64,000 nt of DNA. It comes from Pseudomonas sp. LS44. GTDB lineage: Bacteria > Pseudomonadota > Gammaproteobacteria > Pseudomonadales > Pseudomonadaceae. Below are positions 17,701 to 27,604 of the stretch, piece after piece. The stretch spans positions 62,001 through 126,000 of the forward strand of contig NZ_CP102830.1 of the NCBI RefSeq assembly GCF_024730785.1, in the 5' to 3' direction. How positions within the stretch are numbered: the stretch's first letter is position 1; each line of letters opens with the position of its first letter. The notes below the pieces were generated by a model that worked only from the letters and a program-made list of their open reading frames with translations, was not told where the DNA came from and searched no databases. Both the position numbers and the translations under genes were made by a program.

Positions 17701-18651
17701 CTACAGCGCAAACGGTAACGGCACATGCACCTGTTGGCGCAGCGCCAGTTTGCGGCGGTATTCCTCGGGGTCTTTGATCAGCACGGTCTGGCCAGCGAAG
17801 GCCTCGGCGGCGATCAGGCGCGACAGCCAGAAACGCAGGCAGGCGACCCGCAGCAGGGTCGGCCACAGTTGCGCCTCGGCCGGGGTGAACGGCCGCAGCG
17901 CGGCATAGGCGGCAAGCAGGGCGCGGGAGTGGGCGGCATCCAGGCTGCCGTCGGCTTCGCTGCACCAGTCGTTGAGGGTGATGGCCAGGTCGTAGAGCAT
18001 CGGCCCGGAACAGGCGTTGTAGAAGTCGATCACCCCAGACAGGTGATTGCCGTCGAACAGCACGTTGTCGCGGAACAGGTCGGCATGCAGGTTGGCGCGC
18101 GGCAGGGCGAGAATCTGCGCGTGGCATGCGCCGATTTCCGCCAGCGTGGCGCGCAGCAGATCGACCTCGGCGTCGGCCAGTTTGAGCGCCAGGCTCGGCC
18201 CTTCGGCCAGCATCCAGTCGAGGCCGCGATCGGTTTTGCGTTCGCGCATCTGGCCACGGGTGGCCAGATGCAGATGCGCCAGCCAGCGGCCGACTTCGGC
18301 GCAGTGATGGGCATTGGCCACGGTGACGTGTTTGCCGGGCAAGCGCGGCTGCAGCAACGCCGGTTTGTCCGCCAGGCTGCGCAGCGCTTCGCCGTGTTCG
18401 GTACGCAACGCGTAAGGCACCGGCAGGTTGGCGGCGTGCAGCACATCGAGCAGTTCGATGATGAACGGCAATTCCCCGCGCGGGCCGCGCTCGACCAGCG
18501 TCAGCACGTACTCGCCGCGTTCCAGGCTGATGAAGAAATTGCTGTTTTCGCTGCCGGCGCTGATGCCTTGGAAATTCTTCAGCCGCCCAAGTCCGTAGGG
18601 GGCGAGGAAGGCCTCCAGTTCATGGCGCTCGAGCGGCGTGAATACCGACAT
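17701..18651 (-). CDS. thrB: Homoserine kinase ThrB (APH-type)
   Basis: A 316-residue kinase of the aminoglycoside-phosphotransferase fold used by Pseudomonas for homoserine phosphorylation in threonine synthesis. Motifs: SVFTPLERHELEAFLAPYGLG at the start, NFFISLERGEYVLTLVER (ATP lysine region differs from classic kinases), LPRANLHADLFRDNVLFDG (catalytic HxDxxxxN) and GVIDFYNACSGPMLYDLAI (metal-binding D). It is followed on the same strand, upstream, by the DUF2782 gene 13 bases away. Confidence 0.93.
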   Translation of the reverse strand: MSVFTPLERHELEAFLAPYGLGRLKNFQGISAGSENSNFFISLERGEYVLTLVERGPRGELPFIIELLDVLHAANLPVPYALRTEHGEALRSLADKPALLQPRLPGKHVTVANAHHCAEVGRWLAHLHLATRGQMRERKTDRGLDWMLAEGPSLALKLADAEVDLLRATLAEIGACHAQILALPRANLHADLFRDNVLFDGNHLSGVIDFYNACSGPMLYDLAITLNDWCSEADGSLDAAHSRALLAAYAALRPFTPAEAQLWPTLLRVACLRFWLSRLIAAEAFAGQTVLIKDPEEYRRKLALRQQVHVPLPFAL

Positions 18652-18664
18652 GCTCAGCCCTGCC

Positions 18665-18949
18665 TTACCATTTAAAGATCTCCCAGGCCGGGATCAGCAT
18701 GTCCGGGTAGTCGGAACGCACGAAGTTGCCATCGCTGCCATCGGCACGCACCAGGAAGTAGGGTTTGCCGCCTTTGGGGATGACCTTGATGGCGTAGAGG
18801 AAACCGTTGACCCGGTATTCCTGGATGGTCTTGTCGCCTTCCTGGCGAATGGTGACATCTGGATCGCCGCTCGCCGGCTCTTCGGCGAAAGAGGCCAGTG
18901 GCGCGAGAGCGAGCAAGCCGGCCAGCACCAGGCGGTTGATTGTGCGCAT
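18665..18949 (-). CDS. DUF2782 periplasmic protein
   Basis: A 94-residue exported protein: signal peptide to about residue 22 (PLASFA-EE), then the DUF2782 domain with DPDVTIRQEGDKTIQEYRV, AIKVIPKGGKPYFLV and the C-terminal LIPAWEIFKW. It lies between thrB and polA in Pseudomonas genomes and shares an operon with thrB here. Function unknown. Confidence 0.85.
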   Translation of the reverse strand: MRTINRLVLAGLLALAPLASFAEEPASGDPDVTIRQEGDKTIQEYRVNGFLYAIKVIPKGGKPYFLVRADGSDGNFVRSDYPDMLIPAWEIFKW

Positions 18950-19023
18950 GATAACCTTGTCCCTTTGTCGTCAATGTTCCAGCTAGTTTAGCGCTGGGCC
19001 CGTCGAAAAGGTTGATCCTGCTC

Positions 19024-21807
19024 ATGTCACACGCTCCCCTGGTCCTGGTGGACGGTTCCTCCTACCTGTATCGCGCCTTCCATGCCCTGCCGCCGCTGAC
19101 CACCTCCAAAGGTCTGCCGACCGGTGCGGTGAAGGGCGTGCTGAACATGCTCAAGAGTCTGCGCAAGCAGTATCCGGACAGCCCTTTCGCGGTGGTCTTC
19201 GATGCCAAGGGCGGCACCTTTCGCGATGAACTGTTCGCCGAATACAAGGCCAACCGGCCGTCGATGCCGGACGAGCTACGCGTGCAGATCGAACCGTTGC
19301 ACGCCAGCGTGCGCGCCCTCGGCCTGCCGTTGCTGTGCGTCGACAACGTCGAGGCCGACGATGTGATCGGCACCCTGGCGCGGCGTTGCGCCGCTAGCGG
19401 CCGCGACGTGGTGATTTCCACTGGCGACAAGGACATGGCGCAGCTGGTCTGCCCGCATGTGACCCTGGTCAACACCATGACCGGCAGCGTGTACGACATC
19501 GAAGGGGTGAGAACCAAGTTCGGCGTCGGTCCCGAGCTGATCATCGATTACCTGGCGCTGATGGGCGACAAGGTCGACAACATTCCCGGCGTGCCGGGGG
19601 TCGGCGAGAAGACCGCGCTGGGCCTGCTGGTCGGGGTCGGCGGCGGTCTCGATGTGCTGTATGCCAACCTCGACAAGGTCGCCGAGCTGCCGATTCGCGG
19701 CGCCAAGACGCTGGCCGCCAAGCTCGCCGAACATCGTGAGATGGCCTACCTGTCCTATCAGCTGGCGACCATCAAATTGGACGTCGAACTGAACCTGGAA
19801 ATCGACCAGCTGTACCCTGGCGCGCCGGACAACGCGGCACTGCTCGAGCTGTATCGGGAGCTGGAATTCCGCAGCTGGGTCGATGAAGTACAGCGCCAGG
19901 CGCCCAAGGCCAGCGCCGCGCCGATGCCCAGCGGCGGACTGTTCGACGCAGCCCCCGAGGTGGATGGCGAGGAGCCACCGATCGCGCCGAGTGCCACGGC
20001 CAACTACCAGACGATTCTCGAGCAGGCGCACTTCGATGCCTGGCTGGATAAGCTGCGCAACGCCGAGCTGATCGCCTTCGATACCAAGATTGCCGGCGCC
20101 GATCCCCAGCAGGCGGCGCTGGTCGGTTTGTCCTTCGCGGTCAGCGCCCATGAGGCCGCGTATCTGCCGCTCGGCCATTCCTATATGGGTGTGCCGCAGC
20201 AGCTTGATCGCGATCAGGTGCTCGCCGCGCTCAAGCCACTGCTCGAGGATCCGCGCAAGATCAAGCTCGGCCAACTGGCCAAGGACGACATCAACGTGCT
20301 GGCCCGCTACGGCGTGCAGGTGGACGGCGTGGCGTTCGACAGCATGCTCGAGTCCTATGTGCTGGACTCCACCGCCACGCGCCACGACATGGACAACCTG
20401 GCGCTGAAATACCTCGAGCAACGGCCCACCGCCCTCGAAGACATTGCCGGCAAGGGCGTCAAACAGCTGAGTTTCGACCAGATTGCCCTGGAACAGGCCG
20501 GTCCCTATGCCGCCGAAGAGGCCGATCTGACCCTGCGCTTGCACCACACGCTGTGGGGCAAGCTGCAAGCCATTCCCAGCCTGGCCAAAGTGCTGACCGA
20601 GATCGAAATGCCGCTGGTGCCGGTGCTGGCGCGCATCGAACGCCAGGGGGCGTTGGTGGATGCCAAGCTACTTGGCGAGCACAGCCGCGAACTCGGCGAC
20701 AAGCTGGTGGCGCTGGAGCGTGAGGCCTTCGCGATTGCCGGCGAGGAATTCAACCTCGGCTCGCCCAAGCAGCTCGGGGTGATCCTCTATGAAAAGCTCG
20801 GCCACCCGGTCATCAGCAAAACCGCCAAGGGCCAGGCGTCGACCGCCGAGGCGGTGCTCGCCGAGCTGGCCGAGCAGGATTTCCCGCTGCCCAAGGTGCT
20901 CATGCAGTACCGCAGCCTGAGCAAATTGAAGAGTACTTACACCGACCGCCTGCCGGAGCAGATCAACCCGCGCACCGGGCGCATCCATACCTCCTATCAT
21001 CAGGCGGTGGCGGCGACCGGACGGCTGTCGTCGACCGACCCGAACCTGCAGAACATTCCGATTCGCACCGCCGAAGGACGGCGAATCCGCCAGGCGTTCG
21101 TAGCGCCGCCCGGCTACCAGCTGCTCTCGGCCGACTACTCGCAGATCGAGTTGCGCATCATGGCCCACCTGGCCAAGGACGAAGGTTTACTGGATGCCTT
21201 CCGCAACGATCGCGACGTACACCGCGCGACAGCGGCCGAGGTGTTCGGCGTGGCGCTCGATGAGGTCAGCCACGACCAGCGGCGGAGCGCCAAAGCGATC
21301 AACTTCGGGCTGATCTACGGCATGAGCGCATTCGGCCTGGCCAAGCAGATCGGCGTCGACCGCAAGCAATCGCAGGCCTATATCGACCGCTATTTCGCCC
21401 GCTATCCCGGCGTGCTCGCCTACATGGAGCGCACTCGTGAGCAGGCGGCGCAGCAAGGCTTCGTCGAGACGCTGTTCGGCCGCCGCCTGCACCTGCCGGA
21501 GATCAATGCGAAGAACCCGGCGCTGCGCAAAGGCGCCGAGCGCACGGCGATCAACGCGCCGATGCAAGGCACGGCGGCGGACATCATGAAGCGCGCCATG
21601 GTCGCGGTGGACAGCTGGCTCAGCGCCTCGGGGCTGGACGCCAAGGTGATCTTGCAGGTGCACGATGAATTGATCATCGAAGTTCGCGAAGACCTCATCG
21701 ACCAGGTTCGCGAACAAGTCCGCCCGCTAATGAGCGGCGCTGCGCAGCTGGATGTGCCGCTGCTGGTCGAGGTTGGCGTCGGGGCCAATTGGGACGAGGC
21801 GCACTGA
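19024..21807 (+). CDS. polA: DNA polymerase I
   Basis: About 927 residues with the three Pol I domains. The 5'-3' exonuclease (1 to about 290) holds [26 protein letters not shown] and [18 protein letters not shown]. The 3'-5' exonuclease-like domain (about 340-520) shows substitutions at catalytic positions: FDTK where E. coli has FDTE (E357 becomes K355) and YAAEE where E. coli has YAAED (D501 becomes E499), with D353, D422 and Y495 kept. The polymerase domain is intact: [36 protein letters not shown] and [10 protein letters not shown]. Start at ATG 19024 rather than the ATG four codons upstream, by homology to [13 protein letters not shown]. ErsA follows downstream. Confidence 0.97.
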   Translation: MSHAPLVLVDGSSYLYRAFHALPPLTTSKGLPTGAVKGVLNMLKSLRKQYPDSPFAVVFDAKGGTFRDELFAEYKANRPSMPDELRVQIEPLHASVRALGLPLLCVDNVEADDVIGTLARRCAASGRDVVISTGDKDMAQLVCPHVTLVNTMTGSVYDIEGVRTKFGVGPELIIDYLALMGDKVDNIPGVPGVGEKTALGLLVGVGGGLDVLYANLDKVAELPIRGAKTLAAKLAEHREMAYLSYQLATIKLDVELNLEIDQLYPGAPDNAALLELYRELEFRSWVDEVQRQAPKASAAPMPSGGLFDAAPEVDGEEPPIAPSATANYQTILEQAHFDAWLDKLRNAELIAFDTKIAGADPQQAALVGLSFAVSAHEAAYLPLGHSYMGVPQQLDRDQVLAALKPLLEDPRKIKLGQLAKDDINVLARYGVQVDGVAFDSMLESYVLDSTATRHDMDNLALKYLEQRPTALEDIAGKGVKQLSFDQIALEQAGPYAAEEADLTLRLHHTLWGKLQAIPSLAKVLTEIEMPLVPVLARIERQGALVDAKLLGEHSRELGDKLVALEREAFAIAGEEFNLGSPKQLGVILYEKLGHPVISKTAKGQASTAEAVLAELAEQDFPLPKVLMQYRSLSKLKSTYTDRLPEQINPRTGRIHTSYHQAVAATGRLSSTDPNLQNIPIRTAEGRRIRQAFVAPPGYQLLSADYSQIELRIMAHLAKDEGLLDAFRNDRDVHRATAAEVFGVALDEVSHDQRRSAKAINFGLIYGMSAFGLAKQIGVDRKQSQAYIDRYFARYPGVLAYMERTREQAAQQGFVETLFGRRLHLPEINAKNPALRKGAERTAINAPMQGTAADIMKRAMVAVDSWLSASGLDAKVILQVHDELIIEVREDLIDQVREQVRPLMSGAAQLDVPLLVEVGVGANWDEAH

Positions 21808-21883
21808 GGAAAATAACGAGCGCTTACAGCCGAAGGGAATGGTCGAAGGCGCTCTTATTGCGAAGAATTGTTAAACGAGTTCT

Positions 21884-21911
21884 GAACTTTCCCGCAAAGC
21901 GTGCAGTCAGA
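21884..21911 (+). promoter_or_regulatory. Sigma-22 (AlgU/RpoE-type) promoter of ErsA
   Basis: GAACTT (21884-21889), a 17-base spacer, then TCAGA (21907-21911), against the AlgU/RpoE consensus GAACTT-N16/17-TCTGA. The expected transcription start is about 21917-21919, which fits the sRNA length. Confidence 0.8.
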
Positions 21912-21917
21912 GTACCT

Positions 21918-22048
21918 GAATGGCTGATGAAGCCCTTCGGTGCTCCTAATGTTGTGTTTAGTGTTGGCAGATCTCTGAACCCCGCCCTAGCGGTTCAGAT
22001 CTTAAACCCCGAGCCTCCCCTCCCCATACGAAGCTCGGGGTTTTTTTT
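21918..22048 (+). ncRNA. ersA: ErsA small regulatory RNA
   Basis: Located between polA and engB, the position of Spot 42 in E. coli and of ErsA in Pseudomonas. From the predicted sigma-22 start to the end of the terminator T-tract is about 131 nt, close to the known ErsA length. It contains two hairpins: GATCTCTGAACC...GGTTCAGATC (about 21970-22001) and the GC-rich terminator. The unstructured 5' part holds GCTCCTAATGTTGTG, a candidate seed region. ErsA is known to be envelope-stress controlled and to regulate algC post-transcriptionally, linking it to alginate and to kinB/algB in this window. The exact 5' end is inferred. Confidence 0.8.
22007..22048 (+). terminator. Rho-independent terminator of ErsA
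   Basis: CCCCGAGC (22007-22014) pairs with GCTCGGGG (22033-22040), followed by eight T residues. It also separates ErsA from the convergent engB gene. Confidence 0.9.
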
Positions 22049-22057
22049 GCCTGCGAT

Positions 22058-22708
22058 TCAGCCTTCTTGGGCTTCCTGCTCGATCTCCTGATCTTCCAGG
22101 CGCAACCACTGCGCCAGTACCGCGTGGGCTTCCTCGATGCCCAGACGCTTGGGCGCCGAGAACAATTGCAGGCTCACCGCGTCGCCCCAGCCTTTGTGCA
22201 AATCCTGGCGGACCTTGAGCAAGGCATTCTTCGCTGCGCCGTAGGCCAGCTTGTCGGCTTTGGTCAGCAGGATATGCATGGGCATGCCGCTGGCCAGTGA
22301 CCAGTCGAGCATCATGCGGTCGAATTCGGTCAGCGGATGGCGGATATCCATCAGCAGGATCAGGCCAGCGAGACTTTCCCGGCTGCCCAGATAAGCCTCC
22401 AAATGCCGCTGCCAGTGCTGTTTCAGCGGGATCGGCACCTTGGCGTAACCGTAACCGGGCAAGTCGACCAAGCGCCGTTCATCATCCAGGCGAAAGAAGT
22501 TCAGCAGCTGGGTGCGCCCGGGGGTTTTCGAGGTACGCGCCAGGCTAGCGTGGGTAAGGGTATTCAGGGCGCTGGATTTGCCGGCGTTGGAACGCCCGGC
22601 AAAGGCCACTTCAAAGCCGCTGTCTTCCGGGCATTGGTCGACCTTGGCGGCGCTGATCTGGAAAGTGGCTTGCTGACACAGGCCAAGAATCGGGTTTTTC
22701 ACTGACAT
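22058..22708 (-). CDS. engB: Ribosome biogenesis GTPase EngB/YsxC
   Basis: GTPase needed for 50S ribosome assembly (about 216 aa). G motifs: G1 [10 protein letters not shown]3 DLPGYGYA, G4 LTKADKL and SAPKRLG near G5. The ATG at 22708 ([11 protein letters not shown]) is preferred; a GTG five codons upstream is possible. It is convergent with ErsA, the usual polA-sRNA-engB arrangement. Confidence 0.95.
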   Translation of the reverse strand: MSVKNPILGLCQQATFQISAAKVDQCPEDSGFEVAFAGRSNAGKSSALNTLTHASLARTSKTPGRTQLLNFFRLDDERRLVDLPGYGYAKVPIPLKQHWQRHLEAYLGSRESLAGLILLMDIRHPLTEFDRMMLDWSLASGMPMHILLTKADKLAYGAAKNALLKVRQDLHKGWGDAVSLQLFSAPKRLGIEEAHAVLAQWLRLEDQEIEQEAQEG

Positions 22709-22899
22709 TGGAGGGGGTTCCACAGGTGCGACGCGGTGTCGCAGGGGGCGGTTTCGTTTCCGTTTAAGCGGCTCCAGTATATAATGCCGCAGATTTTGTG
22801 TGCGCTTTGTCCCTTAGTCAGGCGGGCGTTCACTGGAACGATTTATAGAGTCTGCGCACTGAGAACGCAGGACGTTCCATCTCTGATGAGGTCAATCTG

Positions 22900-23190
22900 A
22901 TGAAATTGTTGCTGCTTGCAGCCACTAGCATACTGTTGGCCTGCAGTGCCCAGGCGGCCCAAGATCCGCAAGCGGTGTTCAACCGCAGTTGTGGGGCCTG
23001 CCATAATGGTCAACTGCCGACGGCGCCAAAAAAAGGCGACGCGGCGGCATGGAAACCGCGCTTGGATCAGGGCATGGAAACGTTGGTGCAACATGTCACC
23101 AATGGTTTAAATGCCATGCCTCCGCGCGGTATGTGCGCAGACTGTAGTGCCGAGGATTATCAGGCCGTCATCACGTGGATGGCCCGCTAA
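22900..23190 (+). CDS. Cytochrome c5 family protein
   Basis: A 96-residue periplasmic monohaem cytochrome with signal peptide (to about residue 19, SAQA-AQ). Haem attachment is CGACH (C31, C34, H35); the class I c5 features are AMPPRGMCADCSAEDYQAVITWM, with the axial methionine in NAMPP and the extra CADC disulphide. Followed 46 bases later by cytochrome c4; both donate electrons to terminal oxidases. Confidence 0.93.
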   Translation: MKLLLLAATSILLACSAQAAQDPQAVFNRSCGACHNGQLPTAPKKGDAAAWKPRLDQGMETLVQHVTNGLNAMPPRGMCADCSAEDYQAVITWMAR

Positions 23191-23236
23191 TGTCGAGCTG
23201 GATTTTCTCTCCCCTTAGCCGTAATTGGATTAGCTG

Positions 23237-23842
23237 ATGAACAAAGTACTCGTGAGTCTGCTGTTGACCCTGGGCATCGCCGGTACGGCTAATGCCGCAG
23301 GTGATGCCGCCGCCGGTCAGAGCAAAGCTGCTATGTGTGGCGCTTGCCACGGTGCCGACGGTAACAGCGCGGCGCCGAACTTCCCGAAACTGGCTGGTCA
23401 GGGCGAGCGCTACTTGCTCAAGCAGCTGAAGGACATCAAGGACGGTAATCGTCAGGTGCTGGAGATGACCGGTCTGCTGACCAATTTCAGCGATCAGGAC
23501 CTGGCTGATCTCTCCGCCTATTTCGCCGGCCAGAAAATGAGTGTCGGCGCTGCCGATCCGCTGCTGGTCAAGCGTGGCGAAGAATTGTTCCGCGGTGGCA
23601 AGCTGCAGGAAGGCATGCCGGCCTGTACCGGTTGCCACTCGCCGAGTGGCGAAGGTAACGCTGCCGCTGGCTTCCCACATCTGGGTGGCCAGCATGCTCA
23701 ATACGTGAACAAACAGCTGACGGCGTTCCGTGAAGGCGAGCGTACCAACGATGGCGACACCATGGTCATGCGCGCCATCGCTGCCAAGCTGAGCAACAAA
23801 GATATCGCCGCAGTATCCAGCTACATCCAAGGCCTTCACTAA
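23237..23842 (+). CDS. Cytochrome c4 (dihaem)
   Basis: A 201-residue periplasmic dihaem cytochrome: signal peptide to about residue 20 (ANA-AGD), two homologous domains with haem sites CGACH (C34, C37, H38) and CTGCH (C130, C133, H134), and axial methionine segments MTGLLTNFSDQDLADL and MRAIAAKLSNKDIAAV. Known c4 proteins carry electrons from bc1 to oxidases and associate with the membrane. A clear terminator follows. Confidence 0.95.
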   Translation: MNKVLVSLLLTLGIAGTANAAGDAAAGQSKAAMCGACHGADGNSAAPNFPKLAGQGERYLLKQLKDIKDGNRQVLEMTGLLTNFSDQDLADLSAYFAGQKMSVGAADPLLVKRGEELFRGGKLQEGMPACTGCHSPSGEGNAAAGFPHLGGQHAQYVNKQLTAFREGERTNDGDTMVMRAIAAKLSNKDIAAVSSYIQGLH

Positions 23843-23864
23843 GGTCTGCGAGGTGTCAGAATTA

Positions 23865-23887
23865 GGGTGGCCAAGGCCACCCTTTTT
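23865..23887 (+). terminator. Rho-independent terminator after cytochrome c4
   Basis: GGGTGGCC-AA-GGCCACCC followed by TTTTT: an 8-bp perfect stem with a T-tract. Confidence 0.88.
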
Positions 23888-23992
23888 CGTTGTGGGCGCC
23901 GCTACAATATTCGGAACCGGCGCTCTGCGCTGTCGGTCGAAAGCTGGTCCGCCGTCAGCTCGAGCGGGCCTCTAAATGCCAAGGAGTAATGC

Positions 23993-24625
23993 ATGCGTAA
24001 TCTGATTCTGTCCGCCGCACTCGTCACTGCAAGCCTGCTCTGTCTGCCTGCCCAGGCTGCCGAACCGATCGAGGCGGGCAAGCAGTATGTCGAGCTGAGC
24101 AGCCCGGTGCCGGTGGCGAAACCCGGCAAAATCGAGGTGGTGGAGCTGTTCTGGTATGGCTGCCCGCATTGCTACCAATTCGAACCGACGCTCAACCCAT
24201 GGGTGGAAAAACTTCCCGCTGACGTGAACTTCGTGCGCATCCCGGCCATGTTCGGCGGTGTGTGGAACGTGCACGGCCAGCTGTTCATTGCCCTTGAATC
24301 GATGAAGGTCGAGCACAAGGTGCACAACGCCGTGTTCGAGGCCATCCACAAGGACGGCAAGAAGCTGGCGACGCCGGAAGAAATGGCCGAGTTCCTCGCC
24401 ACCCAGGGCGTCGATAAGGATGCCTTCCTCAAAGCCTACAACTCGTTCGGCGTGAAGAGTCTGAGCGAGAAAGCCAAGAAACTCGGCATGGCCTATCAGA
24501 TCAGCGGCGTGCCGAGCATGGTGATCAATGGCAAATACCGGTTTGACATCGGTTCGGCCGGTGGCCCGCAGCAGGCGCTCGAGGTTGCCGACCAGCTGAT
24601 CGCTAAAGAGCGCGCGGCGAAGTAA
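23993..24625 (+). CDS. dsbA: Thiol:disulphide interchange protein DsbA
   Basis: Periplasmic oxidant of cysteine pairs in secreted proteins (210 aa). Signal peptide to about residue 22 (PAQA-AE); active site C57-P-H-C60 in FWYGCPHCYQFEP; cis-proline loop SGVPSMVINGKYRFD. AAGGAG lies before the ATG. It likely supports maturation of neighbouring exported haem and copper proteins. Confidence 0.96.
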   Translation: MRNLILSAALVTASLLCLPAQAAEPIEAGKQYVELSSPVPVAKPGKIEVVELFWYGCPHCYQFEPTLNPWVEKLPADVNFVRIPAMFGGVWNVHGQLFIALESMKVEHKVHNAVFEAIHKDGKKLATPEEMAEFLATQGVDKDAFLKAYNSFGVKSLSEKAKKLGMAYQISGVPSMVINGKYRFDIGSAGGPQQALEVADQLIAKERAAK

Positions 24626-24635
24626 GGCGACCGAG

Positions 24636-25505
24636 ATGCTGCGCCGCTGGGGTAATGAACGCATGGTTGGACTGCATGATCCGCAGATCAACGGCGATAG
24701 TTCAGGGCGCGGCGATTTGCCTGCCGAGGGTCGTCTGCGACTGCTCAGCTTCAACATCCAGGTGGGCAACAGCACCGAACGCTTTCACCACTACCTGACC
24801 CGCGGCTGGCAGCACGTCCTGCCGCACCAAGGGCGTTCCGGCAATTTGCAGCGCATCGGCGCGCTGCTCGGCGATTACGATCTGGTCGCCCTGCAGGAAG
24901 CCGATGGCGGCAGCCTGCGCTCGGGCTATATCAACCAGGTGGAACATCTGGCCCAGCTCGGCGCGTTCCCTTACTGGTACCAGCAGCTCAACCGCAATCT
25001 TGGTCGCCTGGCGCAGCACAGCAATGGCGTGCTCAGCCGTCTGCGGCCGTCCCTGCTGGAGGATCACCCGCTGCCCGGGCCGCCGGGGCGTGGGGCGATT
25101 CTGCTGCGTTTCGGCGCTGGCGCTGACGCGCTGGCGGTGGTGATGATGCATCTCTCGCTGGGCACTCGGACGCGCACGCGGCAGCTGGCGTATATCCGTG
25201 AGCTGATCGGCGGCTACCGCCATCAGGTGCTGATGGGCGACATGAACACCCATGCCAGTGACTTGCTCGAAAACTCGCCGCTGCGCGATCTCGGTTTGCT
25301 GGCGCCGCAAATCGAAGCCACCTTCCCGAGCTGGCGCCCGCAGCGCTGTCTCGACCATATCCTCCTCAGTCCCAGCCTCACCCTGGAGCGCGTGCAAGTG
25401 TTGGCCCAGCCGATCTCCGACCATCTGCCGGTGGCCGTGGAAATTCGCCTGCCCGACTCCTTGGCTGGCGATACACCACCGATGCGGCTGACCGACCCTC
25501 GTTAA
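24636..25505 (+). CDS. Endonuclease/exonuclease/phosphatase family protein
   Basis: A 289-residue EEP-fold protein. Metal and catalytic motifs: [11 protein letters not shown] (N), VALQEADGG (E), MMHLSLG (H), LMGDMNTH (DxN) and [10 protein letters not shown] (terminal DH). Substrate unknown; the fold includes DNases and phosphodiesterases. No signal peptide is evident. Start at the ATG 10 bases after the dsbA stop ([16 protein letters not shown]), as in Pseudomonas homologues. The TAA stop overlaps the ATG of the following cyclase gene. Confidence 0.88.
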   Translation: MLRRWGNERMVGLHDPQINGDSSGRGDLPAEGRLRLLSFNIQVGNSTERFHHYLTRGWQHVLPHQGRSGNLQRIGALLGDYDLVALQEADGGSLRSGYINQVEHLAQLGAFPYWYQQLNRNLGRLAQHSNGVLSRLRPSLLEDHPLPGPPGRGAILLRFGAGADALAVVMMHLSLGTRTRTRQLAYIRELIGGYRHQVLMGDMNTHASDLLENSPLRDLGLLAPQIEATFPSWRPQRCLDHILLSPSLTLERVQVLAQPISDHLPVAVEIRLPDSLAGDTPPMRLTDPR

Positions 25506-27340
25506 TGGCGACCATGACCGACGATACCCAGCGCTGGAAGGACAAATACTTCGACAGTCTCGAACAGCAGGAGCAGCTCGAGCGGCGCTGGGATGCGCGT
25601 CTCGACTTGCTGCGCCGTGGCCTGGTGCGCAGTTCGCTGGCGGCCGAGGGTGCCGACAAGGCGGTCGACCAATGCATGCAGGAGCTGCGCGAAATAGTGC
25701 GCGGCGAGCAGATGGATGCCGGTCTGGCCGCGCTGATCCCACGGCTGGAGCGCGCCGTGCTGGATTCCGAGCAGCGCCGCCAACAGCGCAGCGAGCAGAC
25801 CGTCGCCGGCCTCAATGGGCTCGCCCAACAGCTGTTGCAGCTGGACTTGCCGCGCGAGGTGCGCAAAGCGCTCAAGCAGTTCGGCAAACGCCTCGACGAG
25901 CGCGCCCGCCAGTCCCGAGAATTGCCGGTGCTACTCAACGAACTGAGCGACCTGCAGCAGCAAGCGCTGACCAGTCTGGAGCCGGGTGGCGCGGAGGCCG
26001 AGCGGCCCGGTTTGCTGCAGCGGCTGTTTGGTGCACGGGACGAGATGGCCGAGGCACCGCCGTTGACCGTGGCCGCCGCGGCGCTGGAGGTGTCGGCCGC
26101 GCTGCCGCACGCGGCGCCACTCATCGTTCCGGAAGAAGTCGCCAGAGCGCTGCCCGAGCGCCTGCCGGTGGCGGATAGTGCGGCGCTGCTGCCCCGCATA
26201 CCAACGGCCTCCAGCCTCGACAGTCTGCCGCTGGCGGCCAGCGTGTTGCTCGGCGATGGCGACCCCGCCTATGCGCTGCCGCCGCCGGAGCCGGGCTACA
26301 GCGCCATTGCTCCGCATGTGGCCGAGAGCCTGCGCAAGTTGCTCGACGAACTGGAATTACCGGCGTTGCACCAGCCGCAGGCCGATGCCCTGCGCGAGCG
26401 CCTGCAAGGCGGACTGAACTGGTACGAACTGGTCCCCGCCTTAGACGACCTGGCGGTGTTGGTGCTGGCGGTGACCGATGACGGCCAGCGCGAATTTGCC
26501 GGCTACCTGAAGCAGCTCAACGAGCGCCTGGCAACCTTCCTCGGCAGCCTCAGCGAGGCGCACGATGGCTATGCCGAGTCGTTGCAGAGCACCCGCGCGC
26601 TGGACGATCAGTTGCGTGAGCAGGTCAGCGGCCTGCAACAAAGTGTGCAGGAAGCTGCCGATCTGGACAGTCTGAAACGCACCCTGGAAAGCCGTCTGGA
26701 GAATCTGCTCGGCAGCATGGGTGAGTACCAGCGCCAGCGCGACCAGCGCGAGCAGGAAGTCAGCGGCCGCCTGCAGACCCTGGTCGAGCGAGTGACGAGC
26801 ATGGAGGAGGAAGCCCAGGGCTTCCGTCAGCGTCTGGAAATCCAGCGGCAGAAGGCGCTGGTCGATCCGCTCACCGGCCTGCCCAATCGCGCCGCCTGGA
26901 GCGAGCGCCTGGAGCTCGAAGTGGCGCGCTGGCAGCGCTACGGCGGCGAGCTGCTCTTGGCGGTGCTGGATATCGACCATTTCAAGCGCATCAACGACAG
27001 CTTCGGTCATCTGGCTGGCGACAAGGTGCTGAAAATCATCGCCGGCGAATTGGCCCGGCGCCTGCGCAAAACCGATTTCATCGCCCGCTTTGGTGGCGAG
27101 GAATTCGTCCTGCTGCTGCCCGGCACGCCGCTGGACGGCGGCGCGCAGGTGCTCAACACGTTGCGCTTGGCCATTGAAGCCTGCCCGTTCCACTTCAAAG
27201 GCGAGCCGTTGAGCATCACCCTGTCCTGCGGTCTGACGGCGTTCAGCGCCGACGACCAGGCGCCAGCGGTATTCGAGCGCGCCGACCAGGCGCTGTACCG
27301 CGCCAAGCGCGGCGGGCGCAATCGCATCGAGCGCGGCTAG
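25505..27340 (+). CDS. Diguanylate cyclase with long coiled-coil N-terminal region (DgcH-like)
   Basis: A 611-residue soluble protein. Residues 1 to about 440 are largely helical, with coiled-coil heptads around 15-155 and 345-440 and a Pro/Ala-rich spacer near 180-250. The GGDEF domain (about 445-608) has [12 protein letters not shown], the active loop RFGGEEF and an inhibitory RxxD site (RKTD) five residues before it, so it should be an active, feedback-inhibited c-di-GMP synthase. From memory, it matches the conserved gene dgcH (PA5487) next to PA5488. No membrane segment is seen, so the signal input is unknown. Confidence 0.9.
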   Translation: MATMTDDTQRWKDKYFDSLEQQEQLERRWDARLDLLRRGLVRSSLAAEGADKAVDQCMQELREIVRGEQMDAGLAALIPRLERAVLDSEQRRQQRSEQTVAGLNGLAQQLLQLDLPREVRKALKQFGKRLDERARQSRELPVLLNELSDLQQQALTSLEPGGAEAERPGLLQRLFGARDEMAEAPPLTVAAAALEVSAALPHAAPLIVPEEVARALPERLPVADSAALLPRIPTASSLDSLPLAASVLLGDGDPAYALPPPEPGYSAIAPHVAESLRKLLDELELPALHQPQADALRERLQGGLNWYELVPALDDLAVLVLAVTDDGQREFAGYLKQLNERLATFLGSLSEAHDGYAESLQSTRALDDQLREQVSGLQQSVQEAADLDSLKRTLESRLENLLGSMGEYQRQRDQREQEVSGRLQTLVERVTSMEEEAQGFRQRLEIQRQKALVDPLTGLPNRAAWSERLELEVARWQRYGGELLLAVLDIDHFKRINDSFGHLAGDKVLKIIAGELARRLRKTDFIARFGGEEFVLLLPGTPLDGGAQVLNTLRLAIEACPFHFKGEPLSITLSCGLTAFSADDQAPAVFERADQALYRAKRGGRNRIERG

Positions 27341-27422
27341 CGCGGAAACCTGCAGTCATAAGCGGGTGGCGCGTTCCTGACTGTGGCCAAGGCGAACAGC
27401 CATGACACTGAACGCATCGCTT

Positions 27423-27592
27423 AGAGCCTGTCTACGATCTGCTGCGCGTCGGCCCTGCTGCGTTAAAAACAGGCTCGAAATGCTCATTTACAGCTCGTAA
27501 ACTCCGCTTCCTCGCCTGTTTTGACCAGCCGGAGGCTGTTACTAACGTAGCGTCTTGCATGGCTCTAGCTCGCGAGATCGTAAACAGGCTCT
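27423..27592. repeat. Modular nested inverted repeat, copy 2
   Basis: The outer arms AGAGCCTGTCTACGATCT (27423-27440) and AGATCGTAAACAGGCTCT (27575-27592) are inverted with one mismatch. The inner stem AAAACAGGC/GCCTGTTTT (27466-27474 and 27514-27522) is perfect, around the shared core TGCTCATTTACAGCTCGTAA. It lies between the cyclase gene and marC, ending 12 bases before the marC start. Confidence 0.88.
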
Positions 27593-27604
27593 CAGGAGTG
27601 CGTC

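Noticed and set aside
19276..20568. 430-codon open frame on the minus strand
   Set aside because: Antisense shadow of polA.
22856..22899. Possible ANR box upstream of cytochrome c5 (CTGATGAGGTCAAT)
   Set aside because: Too many mismatches to TTGAT-N4-ATCAA and it overlaps the ribosome-site region.
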